From: VRUE01 sp963695835
GTDB lineage: Bacteria; Actinomycetota; Thermoleophilia; Solirubrobacterales; 70-9
Assembly: GCA_963695835.1 (NCBI GenBank)
Contig: CAVOHR010000002.1
Span: 248,001 to 312,000, forward strand
DNA length: 64,000 nucleotides
Direction of reading: 5' to 3'
Every line of letters starts with the position of its first letter. Position 1 is the first letter of the stretch. Below the pieces are notes generated by a model. The model saw only the letters and a list, made by a program, of their open reading frames with translations. It was not told the DNA's origin and ran no database searches. Position numbers and translations under genes: made by a program. Below are positions 1 through 8,646 of this stretch, one piece after another.

Positions 1-84
1 GGGCGAGGCGGCACGCTATTCACAGCGGTTCACGCTCCGCTCCCGGCGCGAAGAACCGGATATGCACGCTTGGTCGCTCCGCGC

Positions 85-672
85 TCACGGGTAGCCCAGC
101 TCCCGCGGGTAGGCGTTCCGGTAGGCGCGCTGCTTGTCGAGCACGGCGGCGACGTAGGCGCGCGTCTCCTCGAGCGGGATCGCTTCCAGGGTCAGGTCCG
201 CCCCACCCCAGCGGTCGGCCCGGGTCGGCCCGGCGTTGTAGGCGGCCAGCGCCGCCACCTCGTTGCCGTCGTAGCGCTTCAACAGTTCCCTCAGGTAGAA
301 GGTGCCGTAGCGGATGTTGATTTCGGGATCGCCGAGGTCGGTCAGCTTGAAGGTGGTGCCGCCGCTCAGCTTCTCGATCTCCTTCGCGGTCTGCGGCGTG
401 ATCTGCATCAGCCCCCGGGCGCCGGCCTTCGAGGTCTGGTCTTCGAAGCGCGACTCGGCGTAGATCACGGCGGCGATCAGCGAGGCGTCGACGTGCTTCT
501 CGGCGGCCTGCTGGCGGATGATGTCCTCGTGCTGGAGGGGCAGCGTCAGCTCCTGGATCACCTGGCCGAACTTGCCGAACAGGCCGAGCGCCGCCCCCAG
601 CCCGATTCCGGCCGCCACGGCCACCGCCCCGCCAGCGAGCAGGCGCCGTCGCCGCCTCGCCCTCTGCCTCAT
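85..672 (-). CDS. Lytic transglycosylase (SLT domain), membrane anchored
   Basis: This 195-residue protein should cleave peptidoglycan glycan strands at the outer face of the membrane. It has an arginine-rich start, one membrane segment or uncleaved signal (about residues 11-32) and an SLT (lysozyme-like) domain from about residue 48 to the end. The likely catalytic Glu is E73 in YAESRF, followed by GLMQITP (88-94) and AYNAGP (144-149), the three usual motifs of soluble-lytic-transglycosylase domains. The ATG overlaps the coaE stop as ATGA, so it is probably translated together with coaE. A much longer frame upstream is open only because of high GC and lies over coaE. The family assignment is firm; the physiological role (cell-wall turnover or secretion-system assembly) cannot be told. 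Confidence 0.9.
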   Translation of the reverse strand: MRQRARRRRRLLAGGAVAVAAGIGLGAALGLFGKFGQVIQELTLPLQHEDIIRQQAAEKHVDASLIAAVIYAESRFEDQTSKAGARGLMQITPQTAKEIEKLSGGTTFKLTDLGDPEINIRYGTFYLRELLKRYDGNEVAALAAYNAGPTRADRWGGADLTLEAIPLEETRAYVAAVLDKQRAYRNAYPRELGYP

Positions 673-1253
673 CCCCGTAGTGTGTCGACAAGCACGGACA
701 GCCGCTGCTCGAGATCCTCGATGCTGCCGTCGTTCTCGACCACGTGGTCGGCCCGAGCCGCCTTCTCGCCCTGGTCGAGCTGGCGCGCCTCGCGGCCCTC
801 GACCAGGGCGTGCCCGCGGGCCTCGGCGCGCTCGCGGCGCACCGGCTCGGAGGCGACGACGGCGACGGTCGTGTCGAAGACGCCCTCCATTCCCGCCTCG
901 AACAGCAGCGGCACCTCGACCACGGCGACCTCCGCGTCCTCGGGAAGCGAGTGCAGCCAGGCGCCGATCCGCTCGCCGACCAGCGGGTGGATCTGGCCCT
1001 CGAGCCAGCTCAGCTCGTCGCGATCGGCGAAGACGATCGACCCGATCCGCTCCCGATCGACCCGCCCGCCCGGCGCGACGTCCTCCCCCCACCGCTCGAC
1101 CAGCCGCGGCAGCAACGGCTCGGTCTCGAGCAGCCCGTGCACCACCTCGTCGGCGGAGATCGTGGGCGCCCCGAGCCGCCCGAACGCCGCCAGAGCCTCG
1201 GACTTCCCGGCCGCAATCCCGCCGGTCAGCCCGATCGTAAGCGGCCGAGCCAC
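669..1253 (-). CDS. coaE: Dephospho-CoA kinase
   Basis: CoaE phosphorylates the 3'-hydroxyl of the ribose in dephospho-CoA, the last step of coenzyme A synthesis in the cytoplasm. The 194-residue length is normal. The P-loop LTGGIAAGKS lies at residues 9-18, followed by the SADEVVH segment and the conserved EVPLLFE motif typical of CoaE. It lies 9 bases downstream of rpsA and overlaps the transglycosylase by four bases, so rpsA-coaE-transglycosylase looks like one transcript. The rpsA-coaE order is common in actinobacteria. Confidence 0.95.
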   Translation of the reverse strand: MARPLTIGLTGGIAAGKSEALAAFGRLGAPTISADEVVHGLLETEPLLPRLVERWGEDVAPGGRVDRERIGSIVFADRDELSWLEGQIHPLVGERIGAWLHSLPEDAEVAVVEVPLLFEAGMEGVFDTTVAVVASEPVRRERAEARGHALVEGREARQLDQGEKAARADHVVENDGSIEDLEQRLSVLVDTLRG

Positions 1254-1262
1254 CGGCCCGAC

Positions 1263-2807
1263 TCAGCTCTCGGCAGGCGCCTCAGGCTCGCCGGCAGCCG
1301 GAGCCTCGGCTTCCGCCTCGGGCTCCTCCGCCACGGGCTCCTCAGCGGCCGGGGTTTCCTCAGCTACGGGTTCCTCCTCAGCGGCCACAGGCTCCTCGGC
1401 TGCCTGCTCCGCGGCCGGAACCTCCTCGGCTACGGGCTCCGCAGGCGTCTCTTCCGCGGGGGCCTCCGCGTCAGGCTCCTCAGCTGCTAACTCAGCGGCC
1501 GGGGCTTCGGCGATCTCCTCAGACGTCTCTTCCGCGGGTGGTGCGATGGAGGGTTCCCCCTCCGGCGAGGAGGGGGTGCCCTCCGTCGCGACAGGACCCG
1601 CGGCCGCGGCGCCTGGTCCCTCGTCCGAACCCTCAGCCGCCTCGATCTGCTCCCCCAGGTCCCCCATCGGCATGTTCCCGCCCTCGACCCGCTTGATGCT
1701 GAGCGAGAGCCGCCGCCGCTCCTCGTCGATCTCGAGGATCTTCACGTTCAGCTTCGAGTTCGGCTCGACCACCTCGCTCGGGCTCTCGACGTGGTGGTCG
1801 GCTAGCTCGGAGATGTGGACCAGGCCCTCGACCCCGGGCAGGATCTCGACGAAGGCGCCGAAGGCGACGACCTTGGTCACCGTGCCCTCGAGCACGTCGC
1901 CGGGCCGGTAGGTGCTGATCACCCGCTGCCACGGATCCTCCTGCGTCTGCTTGAGGCCGAGCGAGATGCGCTGCCGGTCGCGGTCGATGTCGAGAACTTT
2001 GATCCGCACCGTGTCGCCGATCGTGACGACCTCGGAGGGGTGGTTGACGTGGCTCCAGGAAAGCTCGGAGATGTGGATCAGCCCATCGATCCCGTCGAGG
2101 TCGACGAAGGCGCCGAAGTCGACGATGTTGGAGATCTTGCCGTCGACGACCTGGCCCGGAGCCAGGCGGCCGAGGATCTGCTCGCGAACCTCCTTGCGCT
2201 CTTCCTCCAGCACCGCGCGGCGCGAGAGCACCACGTTGTTGCGGCTGCGGTTCAGCTCGATCACCTTGCACTCGAGCGTCTGGCCGAGGAACTCGTCGAG
2301 GTTGTGGACGCGGCGGATGTCGACCAGCGAGGCGGGCAGGAAGCCGCGCACCCCGAGGTCGAGGATCAGGCCGCCCTTGACGACCTCGATCACGCTCCCC
2401 TCGACCGGTTCGCCCGACTCGGCGGCGGCCTCGATGCGGCGCCACGCCTTCTCGAAGCGGGCGCGCTTCTTGGAGAGCACCAGCCGCCCCTCGGCGTCCT
2501 CCTTGGTGAGGACGAGGGCGTCGATCTCCTCGCCCAGCTCCACCTCGTCGGCCGGGTCGACGGACTTGCGGATCGAGAGCTCGGTCGAGGGGATGACGCC
2601 CTCGGACTTGTAGCCGATGTCGACCAGGACCTCGTCTTTGTCGATCCGCACCACCTTGCCCTTGACGACGTCCCCCTCCTCGAAGGAGACCATCGTCGCC
2701 GCGTAGTTGGGGACGATCTGGCCGTCGATTTCGAGCAGCAGACCGGCGGAGCCCTCGACCGGAGTTCCGGGGGACGCAGGGGGAAGGGTCGTATCGGTCA
2801 CGGACAC
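1263..2807 (-). CDS. rpsA: 30S ribosomal protein S1 with long acidic tail
   Basis: S1 binds mRNA on the 30S subunit. Four S1/OB repeats are readable: two divergent N-terminal ones (EGDVVKGKVVRIDKDEVLVD and EGSVIEVVKGGLILDLGVRG) and two canonical ones with GAFVDLDGIDGLIHISELSW and GAFVEILPGVEGLVHISELA. After the fourth repeat come about 115 residues made almost only of Ala, Pro and Glu (EEPVAEE-like units). Four repeats and a disordered acidic tail is the actinobacterial form rather than the six-repeat E. coli form. The start is uncertain: GTG at 2807 or 2801 is used here, the frame stays open to a GTG at 2861 that would overlap the divergent flavoprotein start, and ATG 2690 would cut the first repeat close. 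Confidence 0.93.
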   Translation of the reverse strand: MSVTDTTLPPASPGTPVEGSAGLLLEIDGQIVPNYAATMVSFEEGDVVKGKVVRIDKDEVLVDIGYKSEGVIPSTELSIRKSVDPADEVELGEEIDALVLTKEDAEGRLVLSKKRARFEKAWRRIEAAAESGEPVEGSVIEVVKGGLILDLGVRGFLPASLVDIRRVHNLDEFLGQTLECKVIELNRSRNNVVLSRRAVLEEERKEVREQILGRLAPGQVVDGKISNIVDFGAFVDLDGIDGLIHISELSWSHVNHPSEVVTIGDTVRIKVLDIDRDRQRISLGLKQTQEDPWQRVISTYRPGDVLEGTVTKVVAFGAFVEILPGVEGLVHISELADHHVESPSEVVEPNSKLNVKILEIDEERRRLSLSIKRVEGGNMPMGDLGEQIEAAEGSDEGPGAAAAGPVATEGTPSSPEGEPSIAPPAEETSEEIAEAPAAELAAEEPDAEAPAEETPAEPVAEEVPAAEQAAEEPVAAEEEPVAEETPAAEEPVAEEPEAEAEAPAAGEPEAPAES

Positions 2808-2826
2808 AGCGGCGGATGATTGCAGA

Positions 2827-3981
2827 GTGGATACGCTCCACGTCGTGCCGATTCGAGCCACGAAACGCGGCGACGAGCGCAGTCCCCTCTCCGGCAGCTG
2901 CGACGTCCTGATCTGCGGGGCGAGCTTTGCCGGCCTCGCCGTGGCACGGGAACTGGCCGGCTCGGGGGCCGACGTGCTGGTCGTCGACCGCTACGAGATC
3001 GGCGAGCGACAGACCTCGGCCTGCGGGATCCCGACCGAGTGGCTGCGGGCGGCGGGGCTGATGGCGGCCGAGCGCCAGCGCTTCGACTCGCTCTTGATCC
3101 ACACCCCCCACGGCAGCAGCCGCTACCGCCTCCCCTGGACCTTCTCGACCTTCGACTACCGCGAGCTGTGCGAGCTGCTCTGGCGCGACTGCGACGCCCG
3201 CTTCGAGACCGCCAAGGTGAACGGCCGCGCGGCGCCGGCTAACGGCGACGACGCGATCGCGGTCGAGACCGACCGCGGCACCCTCACCTCCCCGCTAGTC
3301 GTCGACGCGCTCGGCTGGCGCCGCGTGCTCGCCTTCGGCGACGGCTACCAGCCGCCCGGCGCGCCGCTCTCGCGCGGGCTCGAGGTCCACCCCGGCGGCT
3401 CCGGCGAGGACCTCGAGGTGTGGATCGACCGCCACTACGTCCCCGCCGGCTACGGCTGGTCCTTCCCCGCCCGCGACGAGCTGCGGATCGGCGTCGGCTC
3501 CTTCGACCCCCGCTTCCACGTGCGCGAGACGACCGAGCTGCTGGCCGCGGACCTGGGGCGCGAACGGGTCCGCTACCAGGGCAACTGGATCCCGCACAAG
3601 CTGCGCCGCGCGACCGAGGGCGGCGTCTTCTTCGCCGGCGACTCGGCCGGCCACTGCCTGCCGCTGACCGCCGAGGGGATCAGGACCGCGCTCTACTTCG
3701 GCGTCGCCCTGGGGCGCGAGCTGCGCGGCGTGGTCGAGGGCCGGCAGAGCCGCGAGGCCGCGGCCGCCTCCTACGTCCGCTTCCACGACGCCCACGAGTG
3801 GAAGTTCCGCTGGATGCTGAGGGCGCAGAGGCTGGTGCCGCGGATCCCGCCACGCCTGCTCGGGCCGCTGATCCGCGCGCTGGGGACCAAGCGCATCGTC
3901 GACTGGTCGTTCTCTCACTACCTCCGCATCGCCCCGCCGCCAACCACCTCGAGCCCCGATCCAGCCCGCGTCACGGCCTGA
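2827..3981 (+). CDS. FAD-dependent oxidoreductase, geranylgeranyl-reductase-like
   Basis: A flavoprotein of the p-hydroxybenzoate hydroxylase / geranylgeranyl reductase fold. The N-terminal dinucleotide motif reads CDVLICGASFAGLAVAREL followed by VVDR, and the second FAD motif is FFAGDSAGHCLPLTAEGIR, which is typical of prenyl reductases and lycopene-cyclase-like enzymes. The substrate is likely a lipid or prenyl chain, but this is inferred from family only. It is divergent from rpsA; the GTG at 2827 is chosen to keep the two 5' ends apart, and GTG 2845 is an alternative. The next gene downstream is a membrane fatty-acid/sterol hydroxylase-type enzyme on the same strand, so a joint role in membrane lipid or carotenoid modification is possible. 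Confidence 0.75.
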   Translation: MDTLHVVPIRATKRGDERSPLSGSCDVLICGASFAGLAVARELAGSGADVLVVDRYEIGERQTSACGIPTEWLRAAGLMAAERQRFDSLLIHTPHGSSRYRLPWTFSTFDYRELCELLWRDCDARFETAKVNGRAAPANGDDAIAVETDRGTLTSPLVVDALGWRRVLAFGDGYQPPGAPLSRGLEVHPGGSGEDLEVWIDRHYVPAGYGWSFPARDELRIGVGSFDPRFHVRETTELLAADLGRERVRYQGNWIPHKLRRATEGGVFFAGDSAGHCLPLTAEGIRTALYFGVALGRELRGVVEGRQSREAAAASYVRFHDAHEWKFRWMLRAQRLVPRIPPRLLGPLIRALGTKRIVDWSFSHYLRIAPPPTTSSPDPARVTA

Positions 3982-4072
3982 TTCCCGCGGGCTGGATCAG
4001 GGCGACCTCACCGAGCCGGGCCGCTGCGGCGGCCCAGCTCGAGCGAGCATCGGGTCAGGTACCTTCCTGGCC

Positions 4073-4795
4073 ATGCCGGGCAAGGAGGCGGCAGCGGCAG
4101 GCGACCCGCTGACGGCGGCGTCGGTCTCGGTCGCGGGTCGCGACGGCGAGCTGACGCTTGCGGACTGCGCACGGGCGTTCCTGCGCTTCCAGTCGCCGCG
4201 CGTGCTCGCCGCCTTCCTGGCGCTGTTCCTGGCGGCGCGGATCGCGGTCGGCGGCCCGAGCTGGCGCGACCTCGCCGCCGCCGCGCTGCTGGTCGCGCTA
4301 CAGCCGTTCACCGAGTGGGTCATCCACGTCACCCTGCTGCACTCCAGGCCGCGCAAGGTCGGCCCCTTCACACTCGACCTGCCGACCGCGCGGATGCACC
4401 GCTGGCACCATCGCAACCCGCGGCTGCTGGAGGCGGTGCTGATCCCCGGCTCGCTGATCGCCGCCTTCCTGCTGCCGGTGGCGCTGACGATGTGGCTGCT
4501 CTCCTGGCCCTGGGTGCTGCTCGGGGGGGACCACCTGGCCCTCTGGCTGACCCTGATGGCGGTCAGCTGCGTGCTGGTCGGCGTCTACGAGTGGAGCCAC
4601 TTCATCATCCACACTCCCTACCGGCCGCGGAGCCGCTACTACCGCCGGATCTGGCGCTCGCACCGGCTCCACCACTTCAAGAACGAGCACTACTGGTTCG
4701 GGGTCAGCTCCGACGCCGCCGACCAGGTCCTCGGCACCAGCCCCGACCACCGGACGGTGCCGAAGTCCGAGACGGTCAGGACGCTCGGGGTCTAG
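4073..4795 (+). CDS. Sterol desaturase / fatty acid hydroxylase superfamily protein
   Basis: A 240-residue membrane di-iron oxygenase candidate. Several hydrophobic segments surround histidine clusters of the fatty-acid-hydroxylase superfamily: HVTLLH, HRWHH, HFIIH and HRLHHFKNEH. These histidines hold the two irons in characterised members. The superfamily includes carotenoid hydroxylases, sphingolipid and sterol hydroxylases, so the substrate cannot be named. The gene starts at ATG 4073, 91 bases after the flavoprotein, and is followed by a short GC-rich inverted repeat (near 4804-4818) that may end the transcript. Confidence 0.8.
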   Translation: MPGKEAAAAGDPLTAASVSVAGRDGELTLADCARAFLRFQSPRVLAAFLALFLAARIAVGGPSWRDLAAAALLVALQPFTEWVIHVTLLHSRPRKVGPFTLDLPTARMHRWHHRNPRLLEAVLIPGSLIAAFLLPVALTMWLLSWPWVLLGGDHLALWLTLMAVSCVLVGVYEWSHFIIHTPYRPRSRYYRRIWRSHRLHHFKNEHYWFGVSSDAADQVLGTSPDHRTVPKSETVRTLGV

Positions 4796-4825
4796 ACGCG
4801 AGCGTCCGCAGCGGCGGACCTCATA

Positions 4826-5940
4826 CCAATTCACATTCAAGCCAGTAGGTAATAGCCCGGCGGCGTCGAATCGTCGTCCATGGCTACTTCAATTCCGTTT
4901 CCAGAAGGCACCGTCGAGCGCATGGATGAGCTGCTGGCAGAGAAGGGGCTGTCGAGCAGAGAGCACGTACGGGTCAGGTGCATCCGCCTGCTGGCCCTGG
5001 GGTGGAGGGCGCAGGATGTCGCCGAGGCGGTCGGCCTCTCCTGCAGCAGCGTCTATCGCCGCAAGGCCGAATTCCTCAGCGAGGGCGAGAGCTCGCTCCT
5101 CACCGCTGGCTGGGGCGGCCGCCGCCACGGGGTCCTCACCCCCTCCGAGGAAGCCGATTTCGTCGCCCACTTCGAGGAGGCGGCCCGGGAGGGGCAGATG
5201 GTGACGGCCTCCGCGATGCTGGGCGAGCTGGCGAAGCGCTGTGGCAAGCCGCCGAGCGCCATGACGCTCTACCGGATCCTCGCCCGCCACGGCTGGCGCA
5301 AGGTGGTTCCCCGGCCGCGCCATCCGCAAGCCGACCCCGATCGCCAGGAGGCGTTCAAGGAAACCTCCCGCAGCTCCTGGCGTCCGCCCGCGCGGGCGAC
5401 CGGCGCCCGCTGAGGCTGATGTTCATGGACGAGGCGCGCTTCGGGCGCATGAACCGCCCCGTGCGCTGCTGGGCGCCACCCGGCGTGCGTCCCGTAGTGG
5501 ACTGCCAGACCGTGCGCGAGTACACATACGCCTACGGCGCGCTGTGCCCGCAAGACGGCACGCTTTGCTCGCTGATCCTGCCGAGCATGCACAGCGCCTG
5601 CTTCGAGCTGTTCGCCCAGGAGGTCTCCAAGCGCCATCCCGACGAGCTCGTCGTCCTGGTCTGCGACGGGGCCGGCTCGCACACCGCCACAGAGCTCTCG
5701 CTGCCCGACAACATCTGCATCCTCACCCTGCCGCCCTACAGCCCCGAGCTGAACCCCACAGAGCAGCTCTGGGACCTGATCCGCGAGCGGCGCTTCTCCA
5801 ACAACGCCTACGACACCCTGGATGAGGTCGAGGACGACCTCGCCGAGGAGCTGCGCGCCCTCGAAGCAGACCGCCCCACGATCCAGTCCCTCGCCGGCCA
5901 CCCCTGGATAACAGCATCAATCAACTTGAGTGTTGATTAG
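4826..5940 (+). mobile_element. IS630-family insertion sequence
   Basis: The element spans 1115 bases. Its ends are imperfect inverted repeats: 4823-4841 and the reverse complement of 5925-5943 agree at 15 of 19 positions. A TA dinucleotide flanks both sides (4824-4825 and 5941-5942), the target duplication expected for IS630/Tc1-type transposition. The right end touches the polA stop codon (5943-5945) without damaging it, and the transposase stop codon is inside the right inverted repeat. One transposase gene fills the element. Confidence 0.9.
4880..5940 (+). pseudogene. IS630 transposase, frameshifted
   Basis: The first frame (4880 to about 5362) encodes the helix-turn-helix DNA-binding part (VAEAVGLSCSSVYRRKAEF). 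The second frame, from about 5362 to the TAG at 5938-5940, encodes the DDE nuclease: FMDEARFGR (first Asp), LVCDGAGSH (second Asp) and PPYSPELNPTEQLW (Glu). A -1 shift at the AAGGAAAC stretch (5357-5364) joins the two, giving FKENLPQLLASAR, which reads like an uninterrupted IS630 transposase. IS630 elements are known to use programmed frameshifting, so this may be a working signal; it could equally be a one-base deletion, since other genes in the window carry single-base indels. Confidence 0.85.
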
Positions 5941-5942
5941 TA

Positions 5943-8606
5943 TCACTTGGCGCCGAGCCAGTCCTCGCCGATGCCGACGTCCACCTCCAGCGGCGGGTCG
6001 AGCCGGTAGGCGGCGCACATCTCGCGCCGCACCAGCTCGGTCGCGCCGTCCATCTCCCCCGGCGGCCCCTCGAACAGCAGCTCGTCGTGGATCTGGAGGA
6101 CGATGCGGGTCTCCATCCCGGCCTCGCGCAGGGCGCCGTGGCAGCGCACCATCGCCACCTTGATGATGTCGGCGGCGGTGCCCTGGATGACGGTGTTGAC
6201 GGCCAGCCGCTCGCCGAGCCGGCGGGTGTTCGGGTTGCCCGAGCGCAGCTCCGGGATCGGCCGGCGCCGCCCCATCAGGGTCTTCACGTAGCCCTCCTCC
6301 TGGGCGCGCTCGACGACCTGCTCGCGGAAGGCGCGCACCGCCGGGAAGCGCTCGAGGTAGCGGGCGACGAATTCCTCGCCCTCCTTGCGCGGGATGTTGA
6401 GCCGGTCGGCGAGGCCGAAGCCGGTCAGCCCGTAGACGATCCCGAAGTTGACCATCTTCGCCTTCGAGCGCTGGCCGACGTCGACCTCGTCGCGCGAGAT
6501 GTCGAAGACCTCGGCCGCGGTGGCGGCGTGGACGTCTTCGCCGGCGCGGAAGACCTCCTTCAGCACCTCCTCGTGCGCGACGTGGGCGAGGACGCGCAGC
6601 TCGACCTGGCTGTAGTCGGCGGAGAGCAGGCGGGCGCCGCGCTCGGCGACGAAGCAGCCGCGCACCGGCCGGCCGATCTCGGTGCGGATCGGGATGTTCT
6701 GCAGGTTGGGGTTGGTGCTGGAGAGGCGGCCGGTGGTCGTCGCCGCCTGGTTGAAGGTGGTGTGGACGCGGCCGGTGTCGGGGTCGATCAGGTCGGGCAG
6801 CGAGTCGAGGTAGGTGCTCTTCAGCTTGCTCAGCTCGCGCCACTGCTCGATCTTCTCGACGATCGGGTGCTCGTCGCGGATCTGGGCGAGGACGCGGGCG
6901 TCGGTCGAGAAGCCGGTCTTGCCGCGCCGCTTGCGGGTCAGGCCGAGCTTCTCGAAGAGGATGCGACCGACCTGCTGCGGCGAGCCGATCGTGAACTCCT
7001 CCCCGGCCAGCTCGAAGATCTCCCTCTCGAGGGTGGCGATCCGCTCGCCGAAGCCGGCGCCGACCTCGGCCAGCCGCTCGGCGTCGAGCTTCAGGCCCTC
7101 GCGTTCCATCGCCGCCAGGACATGGACCAGCGGCAGCTCGACCTCGCCCAGCAGCGGCCCCAGCTCCAGCGCGGCGAGGCGCGGCCGCTGCGTGTCGGCC
7201 AGGGCGGCGACGAGGCGGGCTTCCTCGGGCGGCTCCAGGGCGGCCTCGCCCTCCTCGCCGAGCGCGAGCTGGCCGCCGTCCTCATCGCCGGACGGCCCCG
7301 CCGAGGCCACCTGCTCGGCGAGGCCGATCCCGGCGTCGGCGGCCAGCTCGACCAGCTCGTAGGCGCGGCGCTGCGGCTCGAGCAGGTAGGCGGCCAGCAT
7401 CGTGTCGTGCTCGAGATCGAGGTCGACGCCCTCGCGGGCGGCGGCGGCGAGCAGGCCGTGGCGCCCGCCGCCGAGCGACTTGGCGTCGTGGGCGACCAGC
7501 GCCCGCCCGGCCAGAGCGACGGCCAGCTCGTCGACGGTCGAGGTGCCGGCGAGCAATCCGTCGCCGCTCGCCGCCGCCCAGCGGTCGCCGGCGATCGCCA
7601 GCGCCACCGGGCCCTCGGCGATATCGGCCGGCGTGCCCTCGACGGCCTCGACCGGCAGCGCGGTCTCGACGCTGCGGCCGGGAACCGCCTCGCCCTCCGG
7701 CAGGCCCTCCTCGAGCCGCTCCATCACCGCCCGCAGCTCGAACTCGCGCATGAACTCGCGCAGGGCACCGCGCTCGGGCCGGGCGCCCATCACGGCGTCG
7801 AGCTCGACGCCGGTCTCGAGCTCGCAGTGCAGGGTCGCCAGCTGCTTGGAGACGCGGGCGTCCTCGGCGTGCTCGACCAGGTTCTGCTTGCGTTTCGCGC
7901 CGGAGACCTCCTCGACGCTGTCCAGCACCGCCTCCAGCGAGCCGAACTTCTGCAGCAGCTGCGCCGCGGTCTTCTCGCCGATCCCGGGGACGCCGGGGAT
8001 GTTGTCGGAGGTGTCGCCTTTCAGCCCGATCAGGTCGGCGACCAGCTCCGGCGGCACGCCGTAGCGCTCGATCACCCCGTCGCGGTCGTAGACCTTGGTC
8101 TCGGTGACGCCGCGCGAGGTGCTCATCACGCGGATCCCCTCGCCGACCAGCTGGTAGACGTCGCGGTCGCCGGAGACGACCATCACCGGGATCCCCCGCT
8201 CGCGGGCCTGGACGGCGAGCGCGCCGATCACGTCGTCGGCCTCGTAGCCCTCGACCCTGACGTTGGTGTAGCCGAAGGCCTCGACCAGCGGCATCAGGTG
8301 CGGCCACTGCTCGCGCAGCAGGTCGGGCCGCGGCGGCCGCTGGGCCTTGTAGAGGTCGTAGGTCTTCTCCCGCCCCGACATCCCCGCGTCCCAGGCGACC
8401 ACGACACCCGCCGGCCGCATCTCGACGACGATTTTCGCCAGCATCGACGCCAGCCCGTAGATCGCGTTGGTCGGCCGCCCGTCCGAGGTCCCGATCGACT
8501 CCGGCAGCGCGAAGAACGCCCGGTAGGCAAGCGAGTTGCCGTCGATCAGGAACAGCTCGCCGTCGCCCGGCGCCGTCGCCTCTTTCGCCTTCCTCGTCGC
8601 GGCCAT
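5943..8606 (-). CDS. polA: DNA polymerase I
   Basis: PolA, 887 residues, fills gaps and removes RNA primers. The N-terminal third is the 5' nuclease (LFLIDGNSLAYRAFFALP, GDRDVYQL, GLKGDTSDNIPGVPGIGEK). The C-terminal family A polymerase is complete: DYSQVELRVLAHV (motif A), KMVNFGIVYGLTGFGLAD (O helix) and QIHDELLFE (motif C). The middle 3'-5' exonuclease-like domain seems degenerate: the strand that should carry the DxE metal ligands reads PVALAIAGDRWAAA, so proofreading is probably absent, as in several actinobacterial and Taq-type enzymes. The stop codon is directly next to the IS630 element, which left the coding sequence intact. Confidence 0.97.
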   Translation of the reverse strand: MAATRKAKEATAPGDGELFLIDGNSLAYRAFFALPESIGTSDGRPTNAIYGLASMLAKIVVEMRPAGVVVAWDAGMSGREKTYDLYKAQRPPRPDLLREQWPHLMPLVEAFGYTNVRVEGYEADDVIGALAVQARERGIPVMVVSGDRDVYQLVGEGIRVMSTSRGVTETKVYDRDGVIERYGVPPELVADLIGLKGDTSDNIPGVPGIGEKTAAQLLQKFGSLEAVLDSVEEVSGAKRKQNLVEHAEDARVSKQLATLHCELETGVELDAVMGARPERGALREFMREFELRAVMERLEEGLPEGEAVPGRSVETALPVEAVEGTPADIAEGPVALAIAGDRWAAASGDGLLAGTSTVDELAVALAGRALVAHDAKSLGGGRHGLLAAAAREGVDLDLEHDTMLAAYLLEPQRRAYELVELAADAGIGLAEQVASAGPSGDEDGGQLALGEEGEAALEPPEEARLVAALADTQRPRLAALELGPLLGEVELPLVHVLAAMEREGLKLDAERLAEVGAGFGERIATLEREIFELAGEEFTIGSPQQVGRILFEKLGLTRKRRGKTGFSTDARVLAQIRDEHPIVEKIEQWRELSKLKSTYLDSLPDLIDPDTGRVHTTFNQAATTTGRLSSTNPNLQNIPIRTEIGRPVRGCFVAERGARLLSADYSQVELRVLAHVAHEEVLKEVFRAGEDVHAATAAEVFDISRDEVDVGQRSKAKMVNFGIVYGLTGFGLADRLNIPRKEGEEFVARYLERFPAVRAFREQVVERAQEEGYVKTLMGRRRPIPELRSGNPNTRRLGERLAVNTVIQGTAADIIKVAMVRCHGALREAGMETRIVLQIHDELLFEGPPGEMDGATELVRREMCAAYRLDPPLEVDVGIGEDWLGAK

Positions 8607-8646
8607 CGGCGCCCCACTCTAAGGCGCGGCGTGGCGGCCGTCGCCG

